A DNA stretch of 64,000 bases from Hyphomicrobium sp. (lineage in GTDB: Bacteria; Pseudomonadota; Alphaproteobacteria; Rhizobiales; Hyphomicrobiaceae), in contig JABFRT010000001.1 of NCBI GenBank assembly GCA_013141015.1, forward strand, positions 52,828 to 116,827, in the 5' to 3' direction. The notes below the pieces were generated by a model that worked only from the letters and a program-made list of their open reading frames with translations, was not told where the DNA came from and searched no databases. The translations under genes were made by a program, and so were the position numbers. Of this stretch, positions 44,402-52,053 are shown in pieces. Positions within the stretch are counted from its first letter, which is position 1; every line of letters begins with the position of its first letter.

Positions 44402-45358
44402 ATGCGCCGATTTTCTGAGCTCGACGACCGTGAAATTCTGGCCCTTGCCATCTCGCTGGAAGAAGAGCACGGCCGCATTTACGCGGAGTACGCCTCAGGC
44501 TTGGTTGAGGCCTATCCGGCATCGGCCACGGTCTTCACGGAAATGGCGGAAGAAGAGAACGAGCACCGCCGTTGGCTGATCGAGCTGTTCCGCCAGAAGT
44601 TCGGCGAGCACATCCCGCTGATCCGCCGCCAGGATGTGTCGGGCTTCGTGCGCCACGAGCCGATCTGGATGGTCCGCCCGCTGGGGCTGGAAAAGGTCCG
44701 CGCCCAAGCAGAAGCCATTGAGCGTGAGACCCGCCAGTTCTACGTCTCGGCTTTGGATCGGACGACAGACGCCGCCACCCGCAAGCTGCTCGGCGATTTG
44801 ATAGCGGCTGAAGACAAGCACGTCAGCAGCGCCCAGACGCTCAGTGAAAAAGAGCTGACCGACGACGCCAAGCTCGCCGAAGCCCACACCGAACATCGCG
44901 CCTTTGTGCTGCAGTATGTGCAACCCGGTCTCACCGGGCTAATCGACGGATCGGTCTCGACGCTGGCGCCGATCTTCGCGGCGGCTTTTGCAACCCAGAA
45001 CACCTGGCAGACGTTTCTCGTCGGTATGGCCGCATCCATCGGCGCCGGCGTGTCGATGGGCATCGCTGAAGCAATGGCCGACGACGGCATGATCTCGGGC
45101 CGCGGCCACCCGTGGATGCGTGGCGCGATCACTGGCCTGATGACGGCGCTGGGCGGCCTTGGCCACACGCTGCCCTATCTGATCCCAGATTTCTGGACGG
45201 CCACCGGGCTTGCGGCCGTCGTGGTGCTGATTGAACTATGGCTGATCGCCTGGATCCGCGCGCGCTACATGGACACTAAATTCCTGCGCGCCGCCGTCGA
45301 GGTCGTCGCCGGCGGTCTGATCGTCTTCGCCGTCGGCATATTGATCGGCAGTGCTTAG
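44402..45358 (+). CDS. mbfA: Membrane-bound ferritin-like iron exporter MbfA
   Basis: A 318-residue protein with an N-terminal ferritin-like domain (EEEHGRIY, MAEEENEHRRW, IERETRQFY, AAEDKH carry the iron ligands) and a C-terminal VIT1/CCC1-like membrane domain of about five helices (residues about 180-318, with GLIDGSVSTLAPIFAAAFA and GVSMGIAEAMADDG). MbfA exports Fe(II) and protects against iron/peroxide stress. The start at 44402 is at residue M of MRRFSELDDREILALA. A strong ICE box lies upstream. Domain order and length match family members exactly. Confidence 0.95.
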   Translation: MRRFSELDDREILALAISLEEEHGRIYAEYASGLVEAYPASATVFTEMAEEENEHRRWLIELFRQKFGEHIPLIRRQDVSGFVRHEPIWMVRPLGLEKVRAQAEAIERETRQFYVSALDRTTDAATRKLLGDLIAAEDKHVSSAQTLSEKELTDDAKLAEAHTEHRAFVLQYVQPGLTGLIDGSVSTLAPIFAAAFATQNTWQTFLVGMAASIGAGVSMGIAEAMADDGMISGRGHPWMRGAITGLMTALGGLGHTLPYLIPDFWTATGLAAVVVLIELWLIAWIRARYMDTKFLRAAVEVVAGGLIVFAVGILIGSA

Positions 45359-45484
45359 AGGCCGTGCTGCACGGCGCGGCGGTTTAGGGCTGTGCCGTAG
45401 ACTTCGCGATGCCTCAGTGATGAAGGCCCGCTTGTCATCTCAGCCGGCCGCATGCCGCGCGCTGGGGTATTTTCAGAAGTTGCG

Positions 45485-46150
45485 TTAAGCCGGGCGCAGG
45501 GGCACCGCTGTCGTCAGAAAGACTCTGCTTTCGGCTTGCTCATCGGCGCATGGGGCTTGCTCAATTCGCGATATTTCAAGCACCGCTTGCGTGCGGGATG
45601 AGACGTCGAGCTTGCGGAATACTTCGCTGACATGGGCCTTAATGGTGGTTTCAACGACATCAAGCTGCCGCGCGATCATTTTGTTCGGCATGCCCATGCA
45701 GATCGACTGCAGAACACGCATTTGCTGTTGGGTCAGTGCGCAGCAGTGGTGCGAGGGGCCAAACTCGGGTGAGGTGTGGTGGCGGTTGGCTGCCTGGTCG
45801 AATGTGCTTTTCATGGCGTCGCGTTTGGCGGCTTTTGAGATGAACGCGGTGGCGCCGAGCACCAGGCACTTGCCTTTGACGATCTCGCTGGCGAAGGCTG
45901 AAACCACAACAATGGGTGTTTTGGGAGCAACAATGCGGAGGGCGAGAAGGCCTTCAAATCCGCGGCAGTCCGGCAATTTCAGATCGAGAATTATAAGGTC
46001 GAAAGGTTTGTCGCGCTCGAGTGCGGCTTTGGCGTCTTGCAGCGAATGAACCAAAGTAACATCGTTACATGACGACTTTCCTTTGGCGATCATCTGCAAC
46101 GCTTCGGCAAAAAGCGGATGATCTTCTACGATTAAGTACCTGCCCGGCAT
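45485..46150 (-). CDS. NarL/LuxR-family response regulator
   Basis: A 221-residue regulator. Receiver: E9-D10 acidic pair, phosphorylation site D56 in LIILDLKLPD, VVSAFASE and FISKAA (the Lys site). After a linker of about 25 residues, a LuxR-type helix-turn-helix: LTQQQMRVLQSICMGMPNKMIARQLDVVETTIKAHVSEVFRKL. The ATG at 46150 was chosen because GGGGAG lies 7 bases upstream and the receiver starts right there; longer in-frame versions have no family match. No sensor kinase is adjacent. Confidence 0.92.
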   Translation of the reverse strand: MPGRYLIVEDHPLFAEALQMIAKGKSSCNDVTLVHSLQDAKAALERDKPFDLIILDLKLPDCRGFEGLLALRIVAPKTPIVVVSAFASEIVKGKCLVLGATAFISKAAKRDAMKSTFDQAANRHHTSPEFGPSHHCCALTQQQMRVLQSICMGMPNKMIARQLDVVETTIKAHVSEVFRKLDVSSRTQAVLEISRIEQAPCADEQAESRVFLTTAVPLRPA

Positions 46151-46769
46151 CCGTTGCTCCCCGGCCACTTTGGGCCTTGTAATCATCGGTATTCCAGCAT
46201 GCGTCTTTGGTGGGGGTGGCATAACACTCGCGATATTGCATCGCAACATTGTTGACGCAGCGCAGTATGGCGCCTTTTTTCCGGGCAAAATCGCGAAAAA
46301 TATGCCTGTAATCAGTGCTTTGTGAACGGGAAGTGACACTCAAAAGGGCGGTCCAGACCCTACCCGTTCGGGTAGATCAGTATTGCATTTTATGCATACC
46401 AAAGCCGCGACGGCCGGTTTCTCGGTGGGCTGTTGCCACGCAGTTGCAGCCGTACATAAATCTCGTGATGCATTTCCAGAGACATCGGCGACAAGCCAGA
46501 TGTCGATCGTCGCCGGCGGCACAACATTGAGCCGCAATAGGCTCGCCAGTTTGCCGCTCAATAGCCGAGCGGGCCCATCATCGCTTGTCGATTTGCGCCG
46601 TGCGCGCCAACGTCCAAAACACTGCCGCGACCGCTGCGCTAAATCCTGTCGCGTGGCCTATGGCGTTGGGCGGGCCTCACTCCCGCCATAGTCCCTTGAC
46701 GCAGTCTGGCCTGCTGGCAAAGTGCCGCCGCGATCAAGGTATCGACGTCAATTTTAGACAAGGGTTTTC
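46151..46769. other. Intergenic stretch, about 620 bases
   Basis: I see no supported gene. Short frames on both strands lack motifs and ribosome-binding sites. It must contain promoters for the regulator (minus) and the lytic transglycosylase (plus). No striking repeat noticed. Confidence 0.5.
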
Positions 46770-48020
46770 ATGCGCTCGACCGTTCTGTTCGTCCCCCTCG
46801 CGTTGCTTGCCGCGATCGCGTCGCCCAACGTTGCTGCCGCCCAGACCGGACATGTCGCCGCCCCGCCGCCGTCCAAAGACCGCAACTGCCAAACGACCGT
46901 GCCGTTCGACCGTTGGATCGTGGATTTCAAAAACGAAGCGATTGCGGACGGCATCAAACCGGCCACCATCCAAGCCGTCATTGGCGGCATGACACCCGAC
47001 ATGAGCGTCATTGGCCGCGACCGTAAGCAGGGCTTCTTCTCGCAGACCTTCGTTGAATTCTACGGCAAGCTCGCCACCAAAAACCGCGAACAGAACGGCC
47101 GCTCGTATCTCACCAAATACGGCGATATCTTTGGCCGCGCGGAAAAAGAGTTCGGCGTGCCGGGCGCGGTCATCACCGGCTTCTGGGCACTGGAAAGCGA
47201 CTTCGGCGTCGGCATGGGCAACTTGCCGGTCATGCGTTCGTTGTTGACGCTGGCCTGGGATTGCCGGCGCGGTGAGTTGTTCCGCGAAGAATTGAAAGCG
47301 GCCATGAAAATCATCGAGCGCGGAGATTTGCGCGCCGATGAAATGATCGGCTCATGGGCCGGTGAACTCGGCCAGACGCAGTTCCTGCCGCAGCACTATT
47401 ACAACTTCGCGCTTGACTACGATAACGATGGCCGCCGCGATCTCATTCGCGATATTCCCGACATCATCGGCTCAACCGCCAACTTTATCAAAACGCTCGG
47501 CTGGCGCGCCGGCGAGCCGTGGCTTGAGGAAGTGCGCCTCACCAAAGAACTACCGTGGGATCAGGCGGACCTTGCCATTGAGCATCCGGCATCGCAGTGG
47601 GTGGCGTGGGGCGTCACCGGTTTAAACGGCCGCCTGTCGGGCGAAAAACTCAACGCCTCGCTGTTGCTGCCGATGGGCCGCAATGGCCCCGCCTTTCTCG
47701 CCTATCCGAACTTCCGCATCTACACGTCGTGGAACCAGTCGCTGACCTATGCGACGACCGCGGCGCATCTCGCTACCCGCATGGCGGGCGCACCGCAAAT
47801 GTCACGCGGCAACGGCCAGCCGGTGGACTCGCTCAGCTACGACCAGACCAAAGAGCTGCAAGTGATTTTGAAAAGCCGCGGCTTCGATGTTGGAGAGCCC
47901 GACGGCAAACTCGGCGCTGGCACCCGCAAAGCCGTCAAAGCCGTGCAGCAAAAACTCGGCTTCCCCGCGGATAGCTATCCGACACCTGCGCTTCTCGCAG
48001 CGTTAAGGGGGCGGGGGTGA
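46770..48020 (+). CDS. Lytic murein transglycosylase (MltB-type) with peptidoglycan-binding domain
   Basis: A 416-residue exported enzyme cleaving peptidoglycan glycan strands to 1,6-anhydro products. Signal peptide to about residue 24 (AAIASPNVAAA). Catalytic domain: FGVPGAVITGFWALESDFG, where the Glu of ALESDFG is the catalytic acid/base, followed by MIGSWAGELGQTQFLPQHYY, NDGRRDL and NFIKTLGWRAGEPW. The C-terminal domain (about 345-416) is a PG_binding_1 module: SYDQTKELQVILKSRGFDVGEPDGKLGAGTRKAVKAVQQKLGF in pattern. The ATG at 46770 gives the signal peptide. The next gene starts 31 bases later and may be cotranscribed. Confidence 0.93.
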   Translation: MRSTVLFVPLALLAAIASPNVAAAQTGHVAAPPPSKDRNCQTTVPFDRWIVDFKNEAIADGIKPATIQAVIGGMTPDMSVIGRDRKQGFFSQTFVEFYGKLATKNREQNGRSYLTKYGDIFGRAEKEFGVPGAVITGFWALESDFGVGMGNLPVMRSLLTLAWDCRRGELFREELKAAMKIIERGDLRADEMIGSWAGELGQTQFLPQHYYNFALDYDNDGRRDLIRDIPDIIGSTANFIKTLGWRAGEPWLEEVRLTKELPWDQADLAIEHPASQWVAWGVTGLNGRLSGEKLNASLLLPMGRNGPAFLAYPNFRIYTSWNQSLTYATTAAHLATRMAGAPQMSRGNGQPVDSLSYDQTKELQVILKSRGFDVGEPDGKLGAGTRKAVKAVQQKLGFPADSYPTPALLAALRGRG

Positions 48021-48051
48021 GTGTCTCAGCTTACGATGGCGCAGGCTTGCA

Positions 48052-48759
48052 ATGGGGCAAAAAACGCAAACGATTCTGATCCGACCTGCGCGCCTCGATG
48101 ACGGTCCGGATCAGCTTTTGGCCGACCTGGGCTTTGAAAAGCGGCGCAGGATTTGTGAAACGCCTTTTTCTAAAGGCGGACCGTGCAGCATCTGGATCGG
48201 CGCGCTTGGCGACTGCATCGTCATATACTCAGATTTTGCGTTCGCCCCTTTTGATGAAGCTCCAGCAGATAGCGAGGCCTTCAAATCCTTCGAAGAGTCA
48301 ATCCTGCGGTGCTTCGCCGATGCAGATATTGCGGCGCTAACTTTGCATAGTGTTGTTGGCGCCTGGGGATTTGCCGTCTTTCGAAATGGGGCCCTGGTTC
48401 GGCGCCAGTCCGGCGCTGACGGCACTATTGATTGCGACGAAGGCCAGCGGCTGGAAGAGGAAGATGCCTATCTGTCGAAACTGGTGCGCGTCGATGTGCA
48501 AGGCGCGGTCATTTACAGAAGTCAAGATGATGCCGACGATGGCGATCTGTCCGAGGCCGATTTCGGTCCGGAACTTACGTCTGAAATTTGCCGGTCTTTT
48601 ACGGGCTTTGCAATTAACAGTCGTGAATTGGCAGACGCACGCGGAACAGAGTTCTGGCTAAACGACGATGAGGCGGAACACACCGCAAGGCTCAAAAAAT
48701 CGCAGGCTACGACGCCTATCCAGCAACTTTCGCGACCTTGGTGGAAGTTCTGGGCTTGA
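48052..48759 (+). CDS. Hypothetical protein, 235 residues
   Basis: An acidic soluble protein without signal peptide or membrane helix. Notable segments: SIWIGALGDCIVIYSDFAFAPF, LTLHSVVGAWGFAVFRNGALVRRQSG (a beta-rich core) and the basic end SRPWWKFWA, a tail seen in some bacterial self-immunity-like or SMI1-type proteins. No function recognised. Starts ATG at 48052, 31 bases after the transglycosylase stop. Confidence 0.75.
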   Translation: MGQKTQTILIRPARLDDGPDQLLADLGFEKRRRICETPFSKGGPCSIWIGALGDCIVIYSDFAFAPFDEAPADSEAFKSFEESILRCFADADIAALTLHSVVGAWGFAVFRNGALVRRQSGADGTIDCDEGQRLEEEDAYLSKLVRVDVQGAVIYRSQDDADDGDLSEADFGPELTSEICRSFTGFAINSRELADARGTEFWLNDDEAEHTARLKKSQATTPIQQLSRPWWKFWA

Positions 48760-48909
48760 AGCCCGCATAGCCCTAAACATCAAAACAAAGAATTGTAGGA
48801 CGGACCAGGATTGGCCCGGCGCAGGTTTGTTGTTTTGTGGTGGAACGTCCGGGGCCAATCCGTAATCCGCCGAAGCTCAACACAGAACGAGGCAACATCT
48901 CGCTTGGCA

Positions 48910-48968
48910 CGCCGGCGCATTACGGCCCGGCGAAGTGCAGACGCCGGACCTAATGCGCCCTACAATTC
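48910..48968. repeat. GCGC-family intergenic repeat, copy 1
   Basis: CGCCGGCGCATTACGGCCCG ... CGGACCTAATGCGCCCTAC, an imperfect inverted repeat around GAAGTGCAGA. A related copy in the opposite orientation is at 57196-57250, and a degraded one at 57283-57350. Confidence 0.8.
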
Positions 48969-48990
48969 TTTTTTGTTGATGCAATCCCTC

Positions 48991-50013
48991 TCACGCCACC
49001 TTCTCGCCCGACCCGTCATACGGCGGGCCCATGATGTTCAGCTCGCGCTTGGGTGCGGCGTAGGGCAGGAAGCCGGCTTCGATGGCTACCTCGTAGAATT
49101 TGGCGATTTTCTTTTTCTCGCTCAGATAATCGACCGATAACACGACGATGCCCTGCTCCAGGAAGTCGCGCTGCAGCGCGCTGATCGCGTCTTCGTCAGG
49201 CGCATAAGGATTGTTCTCGGCGTTGTCGCCCTTGAAGAACAAATCCTCGCACGCAATGGCGTTGATCGCTTCGAGGTAGGCATCGCGGCGCGGATGATCT
49301 TCATCCTCCAGCGCATCGATGATGTAGGCGCCGTTCTGCGGTATGACGATGAACTCGGGATTGGTCTTGCGGGCGTGCTTCGACAACGCGACGATGAAAT
49401 CGATCATGCGGGCGGCGGATTCGCGCTCGTTCTTCGGGTCGCCATCGCGGCAATCGGCTGACTGCGCGATCTCGCAGCCCCAGTGATAGTAGCCGTCGAC
49501 GATGTCGAGATAGCAGCCGTCGAAGCCCGCGGCGACGATTGCGTCGAGCCAGCCCGTTTTGTCTTTATTGAAAATGATCTTCTGCCACTCCGCGTCCCAA
49601 TAGCGGACCTTGCGCGAGTTCGGCCAGTTCTCGTTCCACGCGCCAAGCCACTTGGGCGCCTTGTCCGTCGGCTCGCCACCTGCGCGTTGGTCGGCGTCGG
49701 TGTAGGTTGTCCAATCATCCTGCCAGTGATCGCGATAGTCGGAGGCTTCGCCAATTGAGATGTACGAGACCACGACAGACTGCGCGCCGTCGCGGTTTTT
49801 CAGCTGCTCGACCTCGGCGCGCGTGAACGCGCCTTTCAGCGTGCCGTCCTTCTGGCTGTCGATCACGATCAGATCGTGCGGCACCTTAAGAAGATCGGCG
49901 GCGGATAGTGGCTTGGTCTTGCCGCCGCCCTTCTTGCCGCTGGAGCCCTGCAACTGATAGCCCCAGTTGCGCACAACCTTGAGCCCCGATGAGGTCTCGA
50001 AATTCAGTTCCAT
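48991..50013 (-). CDS. GH114 / TM1410-like predicted glycosidase
   Basis: A 340-residue protein of the TM1410/MJ1477 fold (GH114-type endo-alpha-1,4-polygalactosaminidase). Seen: VVSYISIGEASDYRDHW, PKWLGAWNENWPNSRKVRYWDAEWQKII, AAGFDGCYLDIVDGYYHW (the acidic YLDIVD segment is a likely catalytic site), and NGAYIIDALEDEDHP, VVLSVDYL. No signal peptide, which is unusual since members are mostly exported. It could act in the cytoplasm or be released otherwise. No cluster partners. Confidence 0.83.
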   Translation of the reverse strand: MELNFETSSGLKVVRNWGYQLQGSSGKKGGGKTKPLSAADLLKVPHDLIVIDSQKDGTLKGAFTRAEVEQLKNRDGAQSVVVSYISIGEASDYRDHWQDDWTTYTDADQRAGGEPTDKAPKWLGAWNENWPNSRKVRYWDAEWQKIIFNKDKTGWLDAIVAAGFDGCYLDIVDGYYHWGCEIAQSADCRDGDPKNERESAARMIDFIVALSKHARKTNPEFIVIPQNGAYIIDALEDEDHPRRDAYLEAINAIACEDLFFKGDNAENNPYAPDEDAISALQRDFLEQGIVVLSVDYLSEKKKIAKFYEVAIEAGFLPYAAPKRELNIMGPPYDGSGEKVA

Positions 50014-50035
50014 CGTTTAGCTCCCTCGTCAGAAA

Positions 50036-51415
50036 TCAATGTAGCTTGACGTGCGGCTCGGTGCGCCGTGTCAACAGACGCGAGAACGTGTCGAGGCCGA
50101 CTTTAACGGGGCCATGCAGGGCCGTCTCGTGCATCTTATAGAGCGAGCGGTACATCATTTTCGCAAACCAGCCCTCAATGCGCATCGACTTGCCGGAAAC
50201 GAATCCCATCAGGTTGCCGACCGTCGAATAATGCCCGAGCGAAACCAGCGAGCCGAAGTCGGTGTATTTGAAGGCCGCGAGATCGGTCTCACCGGCCACG
50301 CGCCGCTGCAGTTGCTTGACCAGATGCGACGACTGCTGATGCGCGGTTTGCGCGCGCGGCGGCAGAGGCGACGTCTCGCCCGGCAGCACCAGATACGTGC
50401 AATCACCAAGCGCGAAGACGTTGTCGTCTTTGGTGGTCTGCAACGATTGCTTCACAACCAGCGTGTTCATGCGGCTAACTTCAAGGCCGTCCAATTGCCC
50501 AAGCACGGCTGGCCCTTTAACGCCCGCTGCCCACACGACAAGCTCGGATGGAATGAACGCGCCATCGGCGAGTTTAAGCCCCTGATTGTTGACCTCCGTG
50601 ACGCGCGCGTTGGTGCGCACATCGACGCCGATGCCTTTGAGTACGCTGGTGACGGCCGCCGACATGCGCTCAGGCAGCGCCGGCAGAATGCGATTGTTGG
50701 CCTCGACCAGCGTGATCTTGATGTCCTTCTCCGGATTGATCTTATCAAGCCCGAACGAGACGAGGCCACGCACGGTCGAGTGCAGTTCGGCGGAGAGCTC
50801 AGATCCTGTCGCGCCCGCGCCGACAATCGCCACGTCCAACTGTCCGGGACGCACCGGCCCCTGCTGCGCATTGGCGCGCACGCAGGCGTTCAGCAGGCGG
50901 CGGTTGAACCGCTCGGCCTGCTCAGGTGTGTCGAGCATGATGCAGTGCTTCTCAACGCCCGGCGTGCCGAACGAATTGGATACCGAGCCGATTGCGACGA
51001 CCAGCGTGTCATACGGCAACCAGCGGTCCGGCGTGATCTGGCGGCCATCTTCATCGACGGTTTCGGCCAGGTGCACGCGCTTGTGGAAACGATCAAGACC
51101 GATCATCTCGCCATATCGGTATTTAAAACCGTGCCACCAGCCTTGCGCCTGATATTCAAGCTCGTGCCGGTCAACGTCCATGCTGCCGGCGGCGATCTCA
51201 TGCAGCAGCGGCTTCCAGATGTGGGTGCGGGCGCGATCCACCAGTGTGATGTGCGCCTTTTTCTTGCGGCCAAGCTTGTGGCCAAGCTGGGTCGCCAGCT
51301 CAAGCCCGCCCGCGCCGCCACCGACGATAACGATATGATGGCTGTCGTCCTGACGGCCAAGCACGATGGATGGCATCGCGGGCTCTAGGCCAGGGGGCGG
51401 CGGAATGTTGGTCAT
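50036..51415 (-). CDS. ndh: Type II NADH dehydrogenase
   Basis: A 459-residue peripheral membrane flavoenzyme that passes electrons from NADH to quinone without pumping protons. Seen: VIVGGGAGGLELATQLG (FAD loop) near 29, LVDRARTHIWKPLLHEIAAG, YDTLVVAIGSVSNSFGTPG, VAIVGAGATGSELSAELH (NADH loop), and NVFALGDCTY (FAD-contact motif); the C-terminal region KMMYRSLYKMHETALHG is amphipathic for membrane attachment. Start ATG at 51415. It contributes alternative electron entry to the quinone pool, relevant to the cytochrome locus only generally. Confidence 0.93.
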   Translation of the reverse strand: MTNIPPPPGLEPAMPSIVLGRQDDSHHIVIVGGGAGGLELATQLGHKLGRKKKAHITLVDRARTHIWKPLLHEIAAGSMDVDRHELEYQAQGWWHGFKYRYGEMIGLDRFHKRVHLAETVDEDGRQITPDRWLPYDTLVVAIGSVSNSFGTPGVEKHCIMLDTPEQAERFNRRLLNACVRANAQQGPVRPGQLDVAIVGAGATGSELSAELHSTVRGLVSFGLDKINPEKDIKITLVEANNRILPALPERMSAAVTSVLKGIGVDVRTNARVTEVNNQGLKLADGAFIPSELVVWAAGVKGPAVLGQLDGLEVSRMNTLVVKQSLQTTKDDNVFALGDCTYLVLPGETSPLPPRAQTAHQQSSHLVKQLQRRVAGETDLAAFKYTDFGSLVSLGHYSTVGNLMGFVSGKSMRIEGWFAKMMYRSLYKMHETALHGPVKVGLDTFSRLLTRRTEPHVKLH

Positions 51416-51535
51416 TGGGCACCTGTGAATGCGCTCGGCTCTCAGGCCGAACAGGTCAATTCGGACGATCTCCCTCTCAGCGGGGATCTGCTCCCTCCCA
51501 GCGGGAAATCTTATATCATGCCGCTATCTCGCTCT

Positions 51536-51595
51536 GTCCCCCTCCCCAGCGGGGAGGGGTTAGAGGTGGGGAGAAGCCGCGAGACAGGTCTTAGC
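51536..51595. repeat. CCCTCCCCAGCGGGGAGGGG-type repeat, copy 1
   Basis: A palindrome CCCCTCCCCAGCGGGGAGGG followed by GGTTAGAGGTGGGGAGAAG and GAGACAGGTCTTAGC. The last part also occurs at 54590-54613. Confidence 0.85.
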
Positions 51596-51963
51596 GGGTT
51601 CCCTCGACTTTTGCCACTGCGCCAAGTGCTGCCAGAACCTGCAAAATAACGCCATCCAACGAGTTCGCCACATCTCCATTCGTGAAGCGCAGAACCCTCC
51701 ATCCGAGCCAGCACAACTTCGCGTCGCGCGCGGCGTCTGCTTTGAGGCGTTCGGTTTGCAAATGTCGAATGCCATCGTCTTCGATGATGATTTTTTGAGA
51801 GATGCAGGCGAAATCCAAGATGTAAGAGTCAACCGGATGTTGCCGTTTGAAAAGGCAACCTTGCGCGCGTAGCTTTTTTAATTCCGGCCAGAGACGCATT
51901 CCAGAGACGCATTTCCGCGATCGTTTGGTTCTAGCGCAACGTGCGAGCAGTTTGGTTGTCCAT
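51591..51963 (-). pseudogene. DUF559 endonuclease-like gene with nonsense and 13-bp duplication
   Basis: DUF559 proteins are Vsr-like endonuclease-fold proteins of unknown role. Readable: MDNQTARTLR, then TAG, then NQTIAEMRLW (51963 to about 51901), then after a frame change MRLWPELKKLRAQG, CLFKRQHPVDSYILDFACI, IIIEDDGIRHLQ, RDAKLCWLGWRVLRF. The TAG stands where family members have Arg (LRRNQTxAExxLW). Just downstream the 13 bases CCAGAGACGCATT occur twice in tandem (51888-51900, 51901-51913), shifting the frame. Two independent lesions make decay more likely than sequencing error. Confidence 0.75.
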
Positions 51964-51994
51964 TATTCTCAGCCTAAACCCGCAACGCTCTCTG

Positions 51995-52034
51995 CCTCAC
52001 CCCACCCCTAACCCCTCCCCGCTGGGGAGGGGAT
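51995..52034. repeat. CCCTCCCCAGCGGGGAGGGG-type repeat, copy 2
   Basis: CACCCCACCCCTAACCCCTC then CCCGCTGGGGAGGGG: the reverse-orientation copy, immediately downstream of pheT. Confidence 0.85.
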
Positions 52035-52053
52035 ACCTCGCACGTGTTGATGA

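Noticed and set aside
46315..46691. Plus-strand frames of 71-102 codons upstream of the transglycosylase
   Set aside because: Arginine-rich, without motif or ribosome-binding site.
50051..51388. 445-codon plus-strand frame opposite ndh
   Set aside because: The type II NADH dehydrogenase is unmistakable on the minus strand.
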